This document shows, piece by piece, positions 1 through 5,451 of a stretch of DNA of 5,451 bases. A program made the position numbers and the translations under genes. The number at the start of each line of letters is the position of its first letter. The first letter of the stretch is position 1. The stretch lies in assembly GCA_964388665.1 (NCBI GenBank), contig CAYMBJ010000144.1, positions 1 to 5,451 on the forward strand, read 5' to 3'. Under the pieces are notes generated by a model that did not search any database, was not told where the DNA came from, and saw only the letters and a list, made by a program, of their open reading frames with translations. Source of the stretch: CALCCV01 sp964388665. Lineage in GTDB: Bacteria; Bdellovibrionota; Bdellovibrionia; Bdellovibrionales; Bdellovibrionaceae.

Positions 1-29
1 AATTTTATTTCTTATTTTATTCATTTTTT

Positions 30-51
30 TGTCTAGACAACGGGGTCCACC
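30..51 (+). mobile_element. Possible IS3-like terminal sequence (remnant)
   Basis: A 5'-TG start followed by a short run ending GGGGTCCACC sits directly after a T-rich stretch (1-29). Many IS3-family elements begin with TG and carry GGGG/CCAC-type ends, and the possible transposase fragment begins only a few dozen bases downstream. The matching right-hand end and target duplication are not visible, so this rests on general appearance and recalled IS3 ends, not an alignment. The octamer TCTAGACA at 32-39 recurs at 79-86. Confidence 0.2.
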
Positions 52-64
52 TTAAGCAGTCGCT

Positions 65-238
65 CTGAAGCATGAGATTCTAGACACAACTGTGTCTGGG
101 TGGGTTTATAAGAAGAAACCTCACAATATTGAGAAACACAAGGAAACCGCCGATTTGAAAGATCTCAAGCGAAAACTTCAGGATCGTGACCTTGAGCTGA
201 AAGTGCTCGCAAATCTCGGTGATTCCATTGCTCCAAAA
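65..238 (+). pseudogene. Possible IS3-type transposase OrfA fragment
   Basis: A plus-strand frame, open from the TAA at 53-55, reads through a segment with 'TVSGWVYKKKP' and then a charged, leucine-spaced stretch 'LKDLKRKLQDRDLELKVL'. This layout (end of a helix-turn-helix with a conserved W, then a leucine-zipper-like helix) resembles the C-terminal half of IS3-family OrfA proteins. There is no full N-terminal HTH, and after about 239 the frame runs antisense into the HTH gene, where it looks like a chance shadow although it stays open to 508. Possible starts (CTG at 65, GTG at 92) have no evident ribosome binding site. If real, it is a truncated relic with no OrfB partner. It could instead be a short unrelated coiled-coil ORF. 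Resemblance is by eye only. Confidence 0.3.
82..97. repeat. Perfect 7-bp inverted repeat
   Basis: AGACACA and TGTGTCT flank the two bases AC. As RNA it could form a short stem (6 bp, 4-base loop), but no T-run follows on either strand, so it is not a standard terminator. It could be an operator-like palindrome or part of the adjoining IS-like end. The left arm overlaps the second copy of the octamer TCTAGACA (79-86). Confidence 0.35.
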
Positions 239-1144
239 TCAAAGCTCTTCTTTGGAGATCCTGAAGAACTGCATCGAAAGAGTATAGATTTCGCTCTTGT
301 TGGCTTCGGCCGCCACTGCGCCCTCGATCTCTTGACGGAATTGGCGAATCTTGACTTTGATCTCTGGGATCAGGGCTTCTGGAATCGCCATGGTCGTCGC
401 AGAAAATTCTCGTTCAAACAGATCTTGCTCCTGGAGAGCGCGCTCTGCTTTTTGCAGAATTTGACGATGATGCTCCTTGATGGCTCCCGAAGGAATATCT
501 TCGATTGAATAATGATCTTGTGACTTAACAAATTCAGACCCAGATCTTTTAATAAACCCCAAATTAGCAAGCTGATCGAGCGACCTCTGAATCATGGTTT
601 GTGGCAAGTCGAGCTTTGCTGCGAACAGCTTAACAAGATTTTGTGAAATCACCTTTGCGGACTTTACTTTTTCCAATTCAAAGCACTCCAATACCGCACT
701 ATGGTACCAGTCAGCGACCACTCTAAATTTTTCCAAATTCATCTGCCATGGGCGAAGGTCTTTGGCTTTTATCGTGGTGAGCTCGTGCAATGCCTTTTCC
801 TTTAGTGTTTCCGTTTCTAATCGAGAATAGCGTACCAAAATTTGAAAGGCTTTCTTTCTTGCGGCTGTCCACTTTAGGCGATTGGCGACAGCTTCTGCCT
901 TTTCTTCAGAAATATTTTTAGTGCCTTTCATGATAGATACTAAAAAAGCCGGAGACATCCCCAAGTCTCTTGCAAATGCGCGCAGGGAGTAGCGTTCATT
1001 GTTGGCTTTCCGAACTTCTAACTCTTCTTTTAAAAAATGTCGGTAATCGCGCAGATCAATGGCAGTGAGATCTATGGGTTCCAATCTATGTTCATTCACT
1101 TCTACGGGCTTGGCGCATTCCTTCAAATTTTTAGAAGTTTTCAT
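239..1144 (-). CDS. TIGR02147/DUF4423-family HTH protein, probable regulator
   Basis: 301 residues, cytoplasmic, with no signal peptide or membrane segment. Residues 31-49 ('DLRDYRHFLKEELEVRKAN') and the helix-turn-helix at about 51-92 ('YSLRAFARDLGMSPAFLVSIMKG', then 'ISEEKAEAVANRLKW') match the opening of TIGR02147 proteins. The later 'VADWYHSAVLECFEL' (143-157) corresponds to the family's 'sDWYHfAiLEL' region. The end, 'EIYTLSMQFFRISK', resembles the usual family ending, so the gene appears complete. ATG 1144-1142 is chosen because AAAGGA (1155-1150) lies 5 bases upstream. The family is annotated only from the DNA-binding-like HTH; the target is unknown. It is the last gene of the minus-strand cluster, 35 bases after the cytochrome/ankyrin gene, so it may regulate its own operon (inference). 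Its ribosome binding site is inside a strong RNA stem, which suggests translational coupling to the gene before it. Confidence 0.9.
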   Translation of the reverse strand: MKTSKNLKECAKPVEVNEHRLEPIDLTAIDLRDYRHFLKEELEVRKANNERYSLRAFARDLGMSPAFLVSIMKGTKNISEEKAEAVANRLKWTAARKKAFQILVRYSRLETETLKEKALHELTTIKAKDLRPWQMNLEKFRVVADWYHSAVLECFELEKVKSAKVISQNLVKLFAAKLDLPQTMIQRSLDQLANLGFIKRSGSEFVKSQDHYSIEDIPSGAIKEHHRQILQKAERALQEQDLFEREFSATTMAIPEALIPEIKVKIRQFRQEIEGAVAAEANKSEIYTLSMQFFRISKEEL

Positions 1145-1146
1145 AG

Positions 1147-1180
1147 GGTTCCTTTGTCACACAGTTTTAACAAAGAAACC
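1147..1180 (-). promoter_or_regulatory. RNA hairpin sequestering the HTH gene's ribosome binding site
   Basis: In the minus-strand transcript GGUUUCUUUGU (1180-1170) pairs along its full length with ACAAAGGAACC (1157-1147): 11 bp with one G·U, and two more pairs possible inside the 12-base loop. The right arm contains the Shine-Dalgarno AAAGGA of the HTH gene and ends two bases before its ATG. The left arm begins with the G of the upstream TAG stop. A ribosome terminating there would cover and melt the left arm, the usual arrangement for translational coupling (inference). There is no U-run after the stem, so it is not a rho-independent terminator. Confidence 0.6.
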
Positions 1181-3048
1181 TACTCCTCACCTCCGGCCTG
1201 AGACAAGATCTGTTTTATCTTATGATACTCAATTCGGCTTGGGTTTTCGCGAGCTAGGCGAGCGGCATAGAAAAGCGCCGTTTTTTGTGCCTGGTCACGT
1301 GCATTGACCTTCATTTCTGGAAAGCTCAAGAGCTCGCTAGTTGGCTTAGGCAGCGCCTGCCGTGTCGCCAAGTGCAGCCCCGTCAAGCCCCGGTCATTGC
1401 CTTGATTGATGATGCTTATCGCCTTGATCCTGTCAGAGAGCAAGATGAGCGCAGCCGCCGGGCTATTTCGCAATAGCGCAAAATGAAATGCACTGTCCCC
1501 TTTAGAGTTTTTCACAGACAAAGGAACCTCAGGGATGTCCACAAGACGCTTGAGGACTTCGTTTGCACCACCGCCGACAGCAATGTGCAATACCAACTTC
1601 TTTTGCGCCAGTGTTTCACAACTTCGATTGGGTAGCAGATCCATTATTTCGAGTGCCACCGATTCACAAAGCCTCTCTAGACTCCGGACAAAGGAACTTT
1701 CCAATATTGAAAGTTGAAAGTGACCCTCAAGGACGCTGGCCGCACGCAAGGGATCACACTGTACAATGGCCTCATCTAGCTGATTTTTCGGCTGATCTCT
1801 GAGTTGCTCTTTCAGCAGAGACTCTTTGAGTGGATGCGCGTCTATCCTATTGAGTTCCTCTTTGATCAAGATAAATTGCGATTCAAATTCTTGACGAGTG
1901 AGAATGCCAGTCAGAAGTTGGGTCCGAAATCCTTGCAACCTAGGTGAAAGGTCCAATAGATTTTGAAACTTCTCCAATGGAAAATTAAATTCAGCTGCCG
2001 CTCGCTGTAGATCAATAGGTGACTCATAAATATCAGTTTCAATACGGATGGGCTCTATGCGAGCTTTGCTATCCAGCCCCATCTCCTCAAGAGCCTCCGA
2101 AAACCGAGCTCTGTCCTCGGCAAACACCTGCTGAAGTTGATCTTTGTTCTTATAGATGCTGCGAATTTTTTTCATTGCTTCGCTCGTAAACCGTGAGGTG
2201 CTCTGCGTAGCAAAATTTAGCACCTCATCGTAGTGCTCTCTCATTCCCTGAGAGTGACAAGAAATGCAAGAGATGCCGTTAACGATTGCCGCATCTACGC
2301 GCGTGCTGTCCTGAACAATATTTGATGGTGCAATGTCAATACGACTGCCTTTTGCATCCACCAAAAGGTAGGCCTGCAGACCATTTGGCAAATTAAAGAT
2401 GATCTCGCCGCCAGCATGACGAAAAGCAAAGGGCTCTGCATTGGCGCTCTTCCCAGGACCCAGCGGAAACAGAAACAGATTTTGCTCCTCTTGGGTGCTA
2501 CTAAAGTCATAACTTTTCCAGTAGGCGCCAAAACGCGTCTGGTGACGTTCTATTAGGCGATTGTTTTTTGATACACCAGATCCACCACTAAAATCACTGC
2601 CGCGAAAACCAGAGCGAATGACATCGCCCCTAGAAATGTTCGCAAGCACATCCACACCGAGCTGATTTTCCAGAATGTCGCTATTCGTCGGCAGTTTCAG
2701 AATTTCATGATAAAGAGGTGGGCGCACAGCATAGTACATCAACCAATCGCCTCTGATCAGTCGCGGGTGCTCAATGTTGTCATAGGGATATTCGGCGGTG
2801 ATTTTAGACCAAGTTGATTCTGTCCACCCATAATCTCCTAGTGATATCCGAAACAGATCATTGCGCCCACCGACAGCAGTCATATTGGCGATTTGTGGAC
2901 GCCAACTCAAACTGTTCAGGGTTTTGTTCAAGGCTGGAATGAGCGATTTTTTTAGATCATTCGAGTTTAAGATCTGATTGTGCGACAGACTCAAATACCT
3001 AAAGCCCCCTCCGCCGTGAAGACGGCTGCTGCGCCAAATCAGCGTCAA
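1180..3048 (-). CDS. Exported di-haem cytochrome c/ankyrin protein, C-terminal portion (+1 frame)
   Basis: This frame is the continuation of the gene at 3427-2999. It is open from a TTG at 3048, but family-like sequence begins only at about 3000 ('RYLSLSH', residue 17 here), so the first 16 codons are probably not translated in this frame. The segment at about residues 40-270 ('LNSLSW', 'GDYGW', 'EIIFNLPNGLQAYLLVDAKG') leads to a second haem c motif, CISCH, at 261-265; I recall the same run in PSCyt-type cytochrome proteins of Planctomycetes and Proteobacteria. 'EDRARFSEALEEMGL' (311-325) is also family-like. Residues about 425-620 form four to five degenerate ankyrin repeats ('DSAFHFALLRN', 'LTGLHLATRQ', 'TALFYAARLA'). 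Haem c is attached in the periplasm, yet this frame has no signal peptide and no Shine-Dalgarno before TTG 3048, so it should be made as a fusion to the upstream frame. A joined product has 748 residues. The substrate and redox partner are unknown. Confidence 0.8.
   Translation of the reverse strand: MTLIWRSSRLHGGGGFRYLSLSHNQILNSNDLKKSLIPALNKTLNSLSWRPQIANMTAVGGRNDLFRISLGDYGWTESTWSKITAEYPYDNIEHPRLIRGDWLMYYAVRPPLYHEILKLPTNSDILENQLGVDVLANISRGDVIRSGFRGSDFSGGSGVSKNNRLIERHQTRFGAYWKSYDFSSTQEEQNLFLFPLGPGKSANAEPFAFRHAGGEIIFNLPNGLQAYLLVDAKGSRIDIAPSNIVQDSTRVDAAIVNGISCISCHSQGMREHYDEVLNFATQSTSRFTSEAMKKIRSIYKNKDQLQQVFAEDRARFSEALEEMGLDSKARIEPIRIETDIYESPIDLQRAAAEFNFPLEKFQNLLDLSPRLQGFRTQLLTGILTRQEFESQFILIKEELNRIDAHPLKESLLKEQLRDQPKNQLDEAIVQCDPLRAASVLEGHFQLSILESSFVRSLERLCESVALEIMDLLPNRSCETLAQKKLVLHIAVGGGANEVLKRLVDIPEVPLSVKNSKGDSAFHFALLRNSPAAALILLSDRIKAISIINQGNDRGLTGLHLATRQALPKPTSELLSFPEMKVNARDQAQKTALFYAARLARENPSRIEYHKIKQILSQAGGEE
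2998..3013 (-). other. Frameshift junction resembling the prfB +1 programmed site
   Basis: On the minus strand the upstream frame reads CGG AGG GGG CTT TAG, with G as the next base. A Shine-Dalgarno core GGAGG (3012-3008) is followed by three bases (GGG), the slip codon CTT (3004-3002) and the stop TAG (3001-2999). E. coli prfB has AGGGGG, three bases, CTT, TGA. Re-pairing of the leucyl-tRNA from CUU to UUU would resume reading at AGG (3000-2998), giving ...RRRGL-RYLSLSH... and a 748-residue protein. Deleting one G from the G5 run (3009-3005) gives RRRGF-RYLSLSH, so a simple indel or sequencing error is the main alternative. Reinitiation at TTG 2994-2992 is also conceivable, but would yield a protein with no export signal. 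Confidence 0.55.
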
Positions 3049-3427
3049 TCAGAGTATTGATTTCTGTATCGCTCAAGGGTCGCTGATCGGGTTGAGAAAC
3101 CCCTGCAGGTGCTGGCAAGCCCTGGCTAATCCACCTAAGGATCAGGTCTTTGTCGTCTGCAGAAAGAGGCTGACCCTCATAGGGCATATAGTCCGTGGCC
3201 ACCACATCGTAGAGCACAGATGACTTGGGATCTGCCAAATTCACAAGAGGACTTGTTCGCAATTTATCAAAATCCAGAACATAGTCAAAGCCACCTCGCG
3301 GCCTCTCTCCTGGCATTCCATGACAGCGGTAACAAGTGGTCTCAAAAATTTTATACACTTCGGCGCCTAATTCCGACTGACTGTGGCCAGGTTGAGAAAA
3401 CAAAAGCATCGCAAAAAACAAAATCAT
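2999..3427 (-). CDS. Exported cytochrome c (PSCyt1-like), N-terminal portion of split gene
   Basis: 142 residues. A short hydrophobic signal peptide (about 1-17, 'MILFFAMLLFSQPGHSQ') lacks the usual basic N-region but is followed at once by a haem c domain. CYRCH at 32-36 is the covalent haem site. 'GGFDYVLDFDKL', 'ADPKSSVLYDVV', 'MPYEG' (M81 is a candidate axial ligand) and the final helix 'LSADDKDLILRWISQGLPAP' match planctomycete-type cytochrome c domains (PF07635-like, by eye). ATG 3427-3425 is preceded by a strong AAGGAGG at 6 bases and by an in-frame TGA further up, so the start is firm. The frame ends with CTT TAG just as the sequence expected to continue ('RYLSLSH') appears in the +1 frame. 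Alone it would be a small periplasmic monohaem cytochrome; more likely it is the first part of a 748-residue protein. It lies 102 bases after the LRR gene. Confidence 0.85.
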   Translation of the reverse strand: MILFFAMLLFSQPGHSQSELGAEVYKIFETTCYRCHGMPGERPRGGFDYVLDFDKLRTSPLVNLADPKSSVLYDVVATDYMPYEGQPLSADDKDLILRWISQGLPAPAGVSQPDQRPLSDTEINTLIDADLAQQPSSRRRGL

Positions 3428-3433
3428 ATTGAG

Positions 3434-3440
3434 CCTCCTT
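3434..3440 (-). promoter_or_regulatory. Strong Shine-Dalgarno for the cytochrome gene
   Basis: AAGGAGG sits 6 bases before ATG 3427-3425, the best ribosome binding site in the window; it fixes the start. It lies mostly within the loop between two 5-base arms, ATTGA (3444-3440) and TCAAT (3432-3428). The stem is too short to be convincing but would leave the site exposed. Confidence 0.8.
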
Positions 3441-3504
3441 CAATGAAGTGGAGACTAATGGCAGAATTCCTATTGTCTCAACCAAAATTGAAGCCAGTGG
3501 ATTC

Positions 3505-3531
3505 AATCTGTTTCCTTAAGGAAAACAGATT
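3505..3531 (-). other. Hairpin overlapping the LRR gene stop codon
   Basis: AATCTGTTTTCC (3531-3520 side) pairs with GGAAACAGATT around a TTAA loop: 11 bp with one bulged base, centred on the palindrome CCTTAAGG. It overlaps the TAA stop at 3532-3530. On the minus strand it is followed by GAATCC, not a T-run, so a canonical intrinsic terminator is unlikely. It may be a processing or stability element between LRR and cytochrome genes, or a weak terminator. No convincing promoter is seen in the 102-base gap. Confidence 0.5.
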
Positions 3532-5413
3532 AAATATCAAACTTACAGTAACAATTCTTCCTAAATTCAACGAGGGCGTCCTGATCAATTGTTTCTATGG
3601 CTTTACCCAAATCAAGAGTGCCGTTGCCTCTTTCTTTATTAAAAAAGTCAAAACGAATGTTCAATCTCTCGCAAGCCTGACACAACGGCTCAAGGCAGGA
3701 CAGATCAAAATCGGAGAGTGGATTGCCCTGTAGCGACAGGTAAAAGCGTTTACTATGAATAATGGTGTCAGCCGTGGCGCTATCCACTGTTGGGAGCCGT
3801 TGAATGCCATTGTACCTAAGATCAATCTGCCCCGGCCCCAAGCGGACAATCTTTGCAAATTCATCTGTAGAAAGCTCATTGATTTGATTTCCATACAAAT
3901 TGACCGAATGAGCGCCTGATAGCCATAAGAAATCAATTACATGCCCACCCAATTCGCTGATCTGATTGTTCTGCAGCGCTAGGGTAAACCTATTTTGAGC
4001 AGTTTTTATGATTGGCACTATAGTGAATTGATTTTCTCTCAGATCAAGAAGTTGCAGTTCTGCAAGAAATAGCTCATCTGGCAATTGAGAGATCCTATTG
4101 TTTCTCAACCCCAACACTTGCAGATTCGGATATCTGTCTTTAAGATCTGGAAAGCTTGATATCTGATTGTCATTGGCCACCAACAAGCGCAACTGATCTA
4201 GCACTCTCGATCCGGTCTGGGAGAGGTCCTCTAACGAGTTGTTGGATAGATTCAGCACAATCAAATTTGGCGAGTTATCTAGCACTTCGCCGCTAAATTC
4301 TCTCAAGCGGTTTAAAGATAAATCTAGGGACATCAGATTCAAAAACCCATAAAAAGAGTCTCTAAATAGATAGTCAATACTGTTGGAGTGAAAACTGATA
4401 TCTGTGTGAATTTCAAGACCGGTCAGATCTCCAGGAAAGAGAGATGTGATCCCGCGACCGACAAAGGATCCCTTGATTTGAGGATCCTCGTTCTTGTTCG
4501 AAAATTTCTCCAGATACACTTTGACTGCATCGCCCCTCCCATCAGAGTCTAAAAAGGCGACACCCGAAGGCTGAAAACTCCCCCCCGCATGCAGCACGTC
4601 CTCTTCAGTGATTGATTCGCAAGATTTTCTGAGAGTTTGCACAATGGTGTCTTCGATTGCCGGCGTCCTCTGACAAACTGAGACAAAGTTTCGCGGGTGG
4701 AGGCGAAAGCCAAGGTTCTTCAGCGAGTTTTGGAAGTCTATTGGCGAAAGACTCGCAGAATCCTTTGAATGTATAAATCGGTTGATTCTGCGAATAGCCT
4801 CTGGATCATCGAGGTAATCCCATAGCCACTCATGAACGAGCAAAAAGGAATATTGCAAGGGCGTTGACCTTAGCTCTTCAAGGACATCAGGATCATAATT
4901 GTAAATGATGGCTGACTCATTTTTTTGGCGAATCACCGCCTGAATCAACTTCAAATGGTTCTCTTCGCTTCCCCTTTTGTAGCAATTGGGTGGAAGCTTG
5001 CGAATGGCTCCTTCGTCTTCGATATCAATCAGACCATAAATAGCCTCCAACCAAACCCGCTGCTGTAAAAAGACCTGATCAGGACTAACGGGATCTTCTC
5101 CAGGCACCCGTGAAACAAAATCTCTAAAGAGCCGTTCCATATCAGGATCTTTTTCGGCAAATAGACTCAAAAGCCCCTCACGAGCTTCCGACCAGGAGTG
5201 CCAATTCACTAAATCCGAATTGTCTTTTTTCAGCGTCATCAGATAGTCAAAAGAGTAGTATCCCTCAAAGGAAGAGGCTGAGGACTTTTCGCAATAAACA
5301 GCATCGCCACCATTACCAACCGTAACTCCTGAGAATGCATTTTGAACGCAAACAGACAGGACCAAAAAACACGTTAGATTTAGAAATTTAGAAAAGTGAA
5401 TGTCCGATTTCAC
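3530..5413 (-). CDS. Secreted leucine-rich-repeat protein with 'GNGGD' N-terminal domain
   Basis: Numbered from the GTG at 5449, the frame spans 639 residues. A signal peptide core 'FLNLTCFLVLSVCVQ' (22-36) with likely cleavage after 'NAFS' (40) is followed by 'VGNGGDAVYC' (44-53) and 'FDYL', an opening common in Bdellovibrio secreted proteins. Residues about 50-290 are helical, with 'LLVHEWLWDYLDD' (203-215); the HE could bind metal, but this is unproven. Residues about 345-580 hold some ten leucine-rich repeats of the LxxLxLxxN type ('LMSLDLSLNRL', 'LIVLNLSNNSL', 'LQVLGLRNNRI', 'LQLLDLRENQF'), followed by a cysteine-bearing cap (C585, C590, C593, C633, C635). It is expected in the periplasm, outer membrane or outside, as a protein-binding scaffold; the ligand is unknown. 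The frame has no ATG before the signal peptide. GTG 5413 ('MKSDIHFSKFLN') is preferred because it gives a normal signal length. GTG 5449 is possible, and the frame is open to the window edge. Both starts lie in IS-like repeats, so the native 5' end may have been lost. Confidence 0.8.
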   Translation of the reverse strand: MKSDIHFSKFLNLTCFLVLSVCVQNAFSGVTVGNGGDAVYCEKSSASSFEGYYSFDYLMTLKKDNSDLVNWHSWSEAREGLLSLFAEKDPDMERLFRDFVSRVPGEDPVSPDQVFLQQRVWLEAIYGLIDIEDEGAIRKLPPNCYKRGSEENHLKLIQAVIRQKNESAIIYNYDPDVLEELRSTPLQYSFLLVHEWLWDYLDDPEAIRRINRFIHSKDSASLSPIDFQNSLKNLGFRLHPRNFVSVCQRTPAIEDTIVQTLRKSCESITEEDVLHAGGSFQPSGVAFLDSDGRGDAVKVYLEKFSNKNEDPQIKGSFVGRGITSLFPGDLTGLEIHTDISFHSNSIDYLFRDSFYGFLNLMSLDLSLNRLREFSGEVLDNSPNLIVLNLSNNSLEDLSQTGSRVLDQLRLLVANDNQISSFPDLKDRYPNLQVLGLRNNRISQLPDELFLAELQLLDLRENQFTIVPIIKTAQNRFTLALQNNQISELGGHVIDFLWLSGAHSVNLYGNQINELSTDEFAKIVRLGPGQIDLRYNGIQRLPTVDSATADTIIHSKRFYLSLQGNPLSDFDLSCLEPLCQACERLNIRFDFFNKERGNGTLDLGKAIETIDQDALVEFRKNCYCKFDI

Positions 5414-5451
5414 CGATCTGACCACCCCGGTTTCACCACATTTGACCACCC
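5401..5451 (+). mobile_element. Probable insertion-sequence end (IS21-like), element extends beyond the window
   Basis: From TGT at 5401 to the edge the sequence has a composition and repetition unlike the gene beside it. Repeated terminal units containing TTTCACC and TGACCACCC resemble the multiple terminal repeats of IS21-type elements (recalled, not aligned). The element would lie to the right, with its boundary just before 5401, directly abutting the signal peptide of the LRR gene. No transposase or target duplication is visible here. Confidence 0.4.
5405..5451. repeat. Two tandem imperfect 23-24 base repeats
   Basis: Copy 1 (5405-5427) and copy 2 (5428-5451) share CGrTTTCACC at the left and TGACCACCC at the right and differ mainly in the 4-5 bases between (GATC against ACATT). 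The regular two-part spacing is typical of transposase binding sites at an IS end. Confidence 0.75.

Noticed and set aside
82..97. Intrinsic terminator for the HTH gene
   Set aside because: The stem is short, lies about 140 bases past the stop and has no T-run on the minus strand.
239..508. Continuation of the plus-strand frame as a 138-residue protein
   Set aside because: It runs antisense through the C-terminal part of a clear TIGR02147-family gene and loses any recognisable pattern; only the part before 239 may be a relic.
594..830. Plus-strand open frame opposite the HTH gene
   Set aside because: No ribosome binding site or recognisable domain; it is antisense to a well-supported coding region.
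3000..3048. TTG at 3048 as an independent start for the haem/ankyrin frame
   Set aside because: No Shine-Dalgarno precedes it, its first 16 residues are not family-like and duplicate DNA read well in the upstream frame, and the product would lack the signal peptide needed for haem c attachment.
3428..3529. Promoter for the cytochrome gene (TTGAGA with an ATTAGT 16 bases later on the minus strand)
   Set aside because: The -10 match is only 3 of 6, so it is no better than expected by chance in AT-rich sequence.
3780..4420. DNA repeats or a CRISPR-like array in the LRR gene
   Set aside because: The periodic pattern (recurring 'gatctgattg'-like words) comes from codons of the leucine-rich repeats and does not form regular repeats with unique spacers.

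Overview
The window looks like chromosome of a Bdellovibrio-like predatory or related Gram-negative bacterium (Bdellovibrionota). The grounds are moderate GC, a TIGR02147/DUF4423-type helix-turn-helix protein (a family expanded in Bdellovibrio and Fibrobacter), and a secreted protein opening with the 'VGNGGD...C' segment common in Bdellovibrio exported proteins. The taxon is inferred from protein style; no rRNA or other marker is present. The odd window length and an edge lying inside a transposon-type terminal repeat suggest a contig that ends at a repeat.

All substantial genes lie on the minus strand and read right to left: (1) a secreted leucine-rich-repeat protein (5413 to 3530); (2) an exported cytochrome c/ankyrin protein encoded in two overlapping frames (3427 to 2999 and about 3000 to 1180); (3) a cytoplasmic TIGR02147-type HTH protein (1144 to 239). 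Gaps are 102 and 35 bases with no convincing promoter or terminator, so the three are probably co-transcribed. The right edge (5401-5451) carries two imperfect copies of a 23-24 base unit resembling an insertion-sequence end, and the LRR reading frame begins inside it. The left edge (about 30-238) holds what may be a decayed transposase fragment on the plus strand.

The most interesting feature is the junction between the two cytochrome frames. The first frame (signal peptide, CYRCH haem motif) ends at CTT TAG; the second (CISCH haem motif, ankyrin repeats) continues in the +1 frame without a signal peptide or good start of its own. The junction reads GGAGG-GGG-CTT-TAG-G, which matches the layout of the bacterial prfB (release factor 2) programmed +1 frameshift: internal Shine-Dalgarno, three-base spacer, CTT slip codon, stop. 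A +1 slip gives one continuous 748-residue di-haem ankyrin protein. A plain one-base insertion in the G5 run (mutation or sequencing error) explains the frames equally well and must be excluded.

Just after the stop of the second frame, an 11-bp stem buries the ribosome binding site of the HTH gene. Ribosomes finishing the cytochrome gene could open it, so synthesis of the HTH protein may depend on ribosomes passing the frameshift. This circuit is a hypothesis; the stem and the junction are read directly from the sequence.
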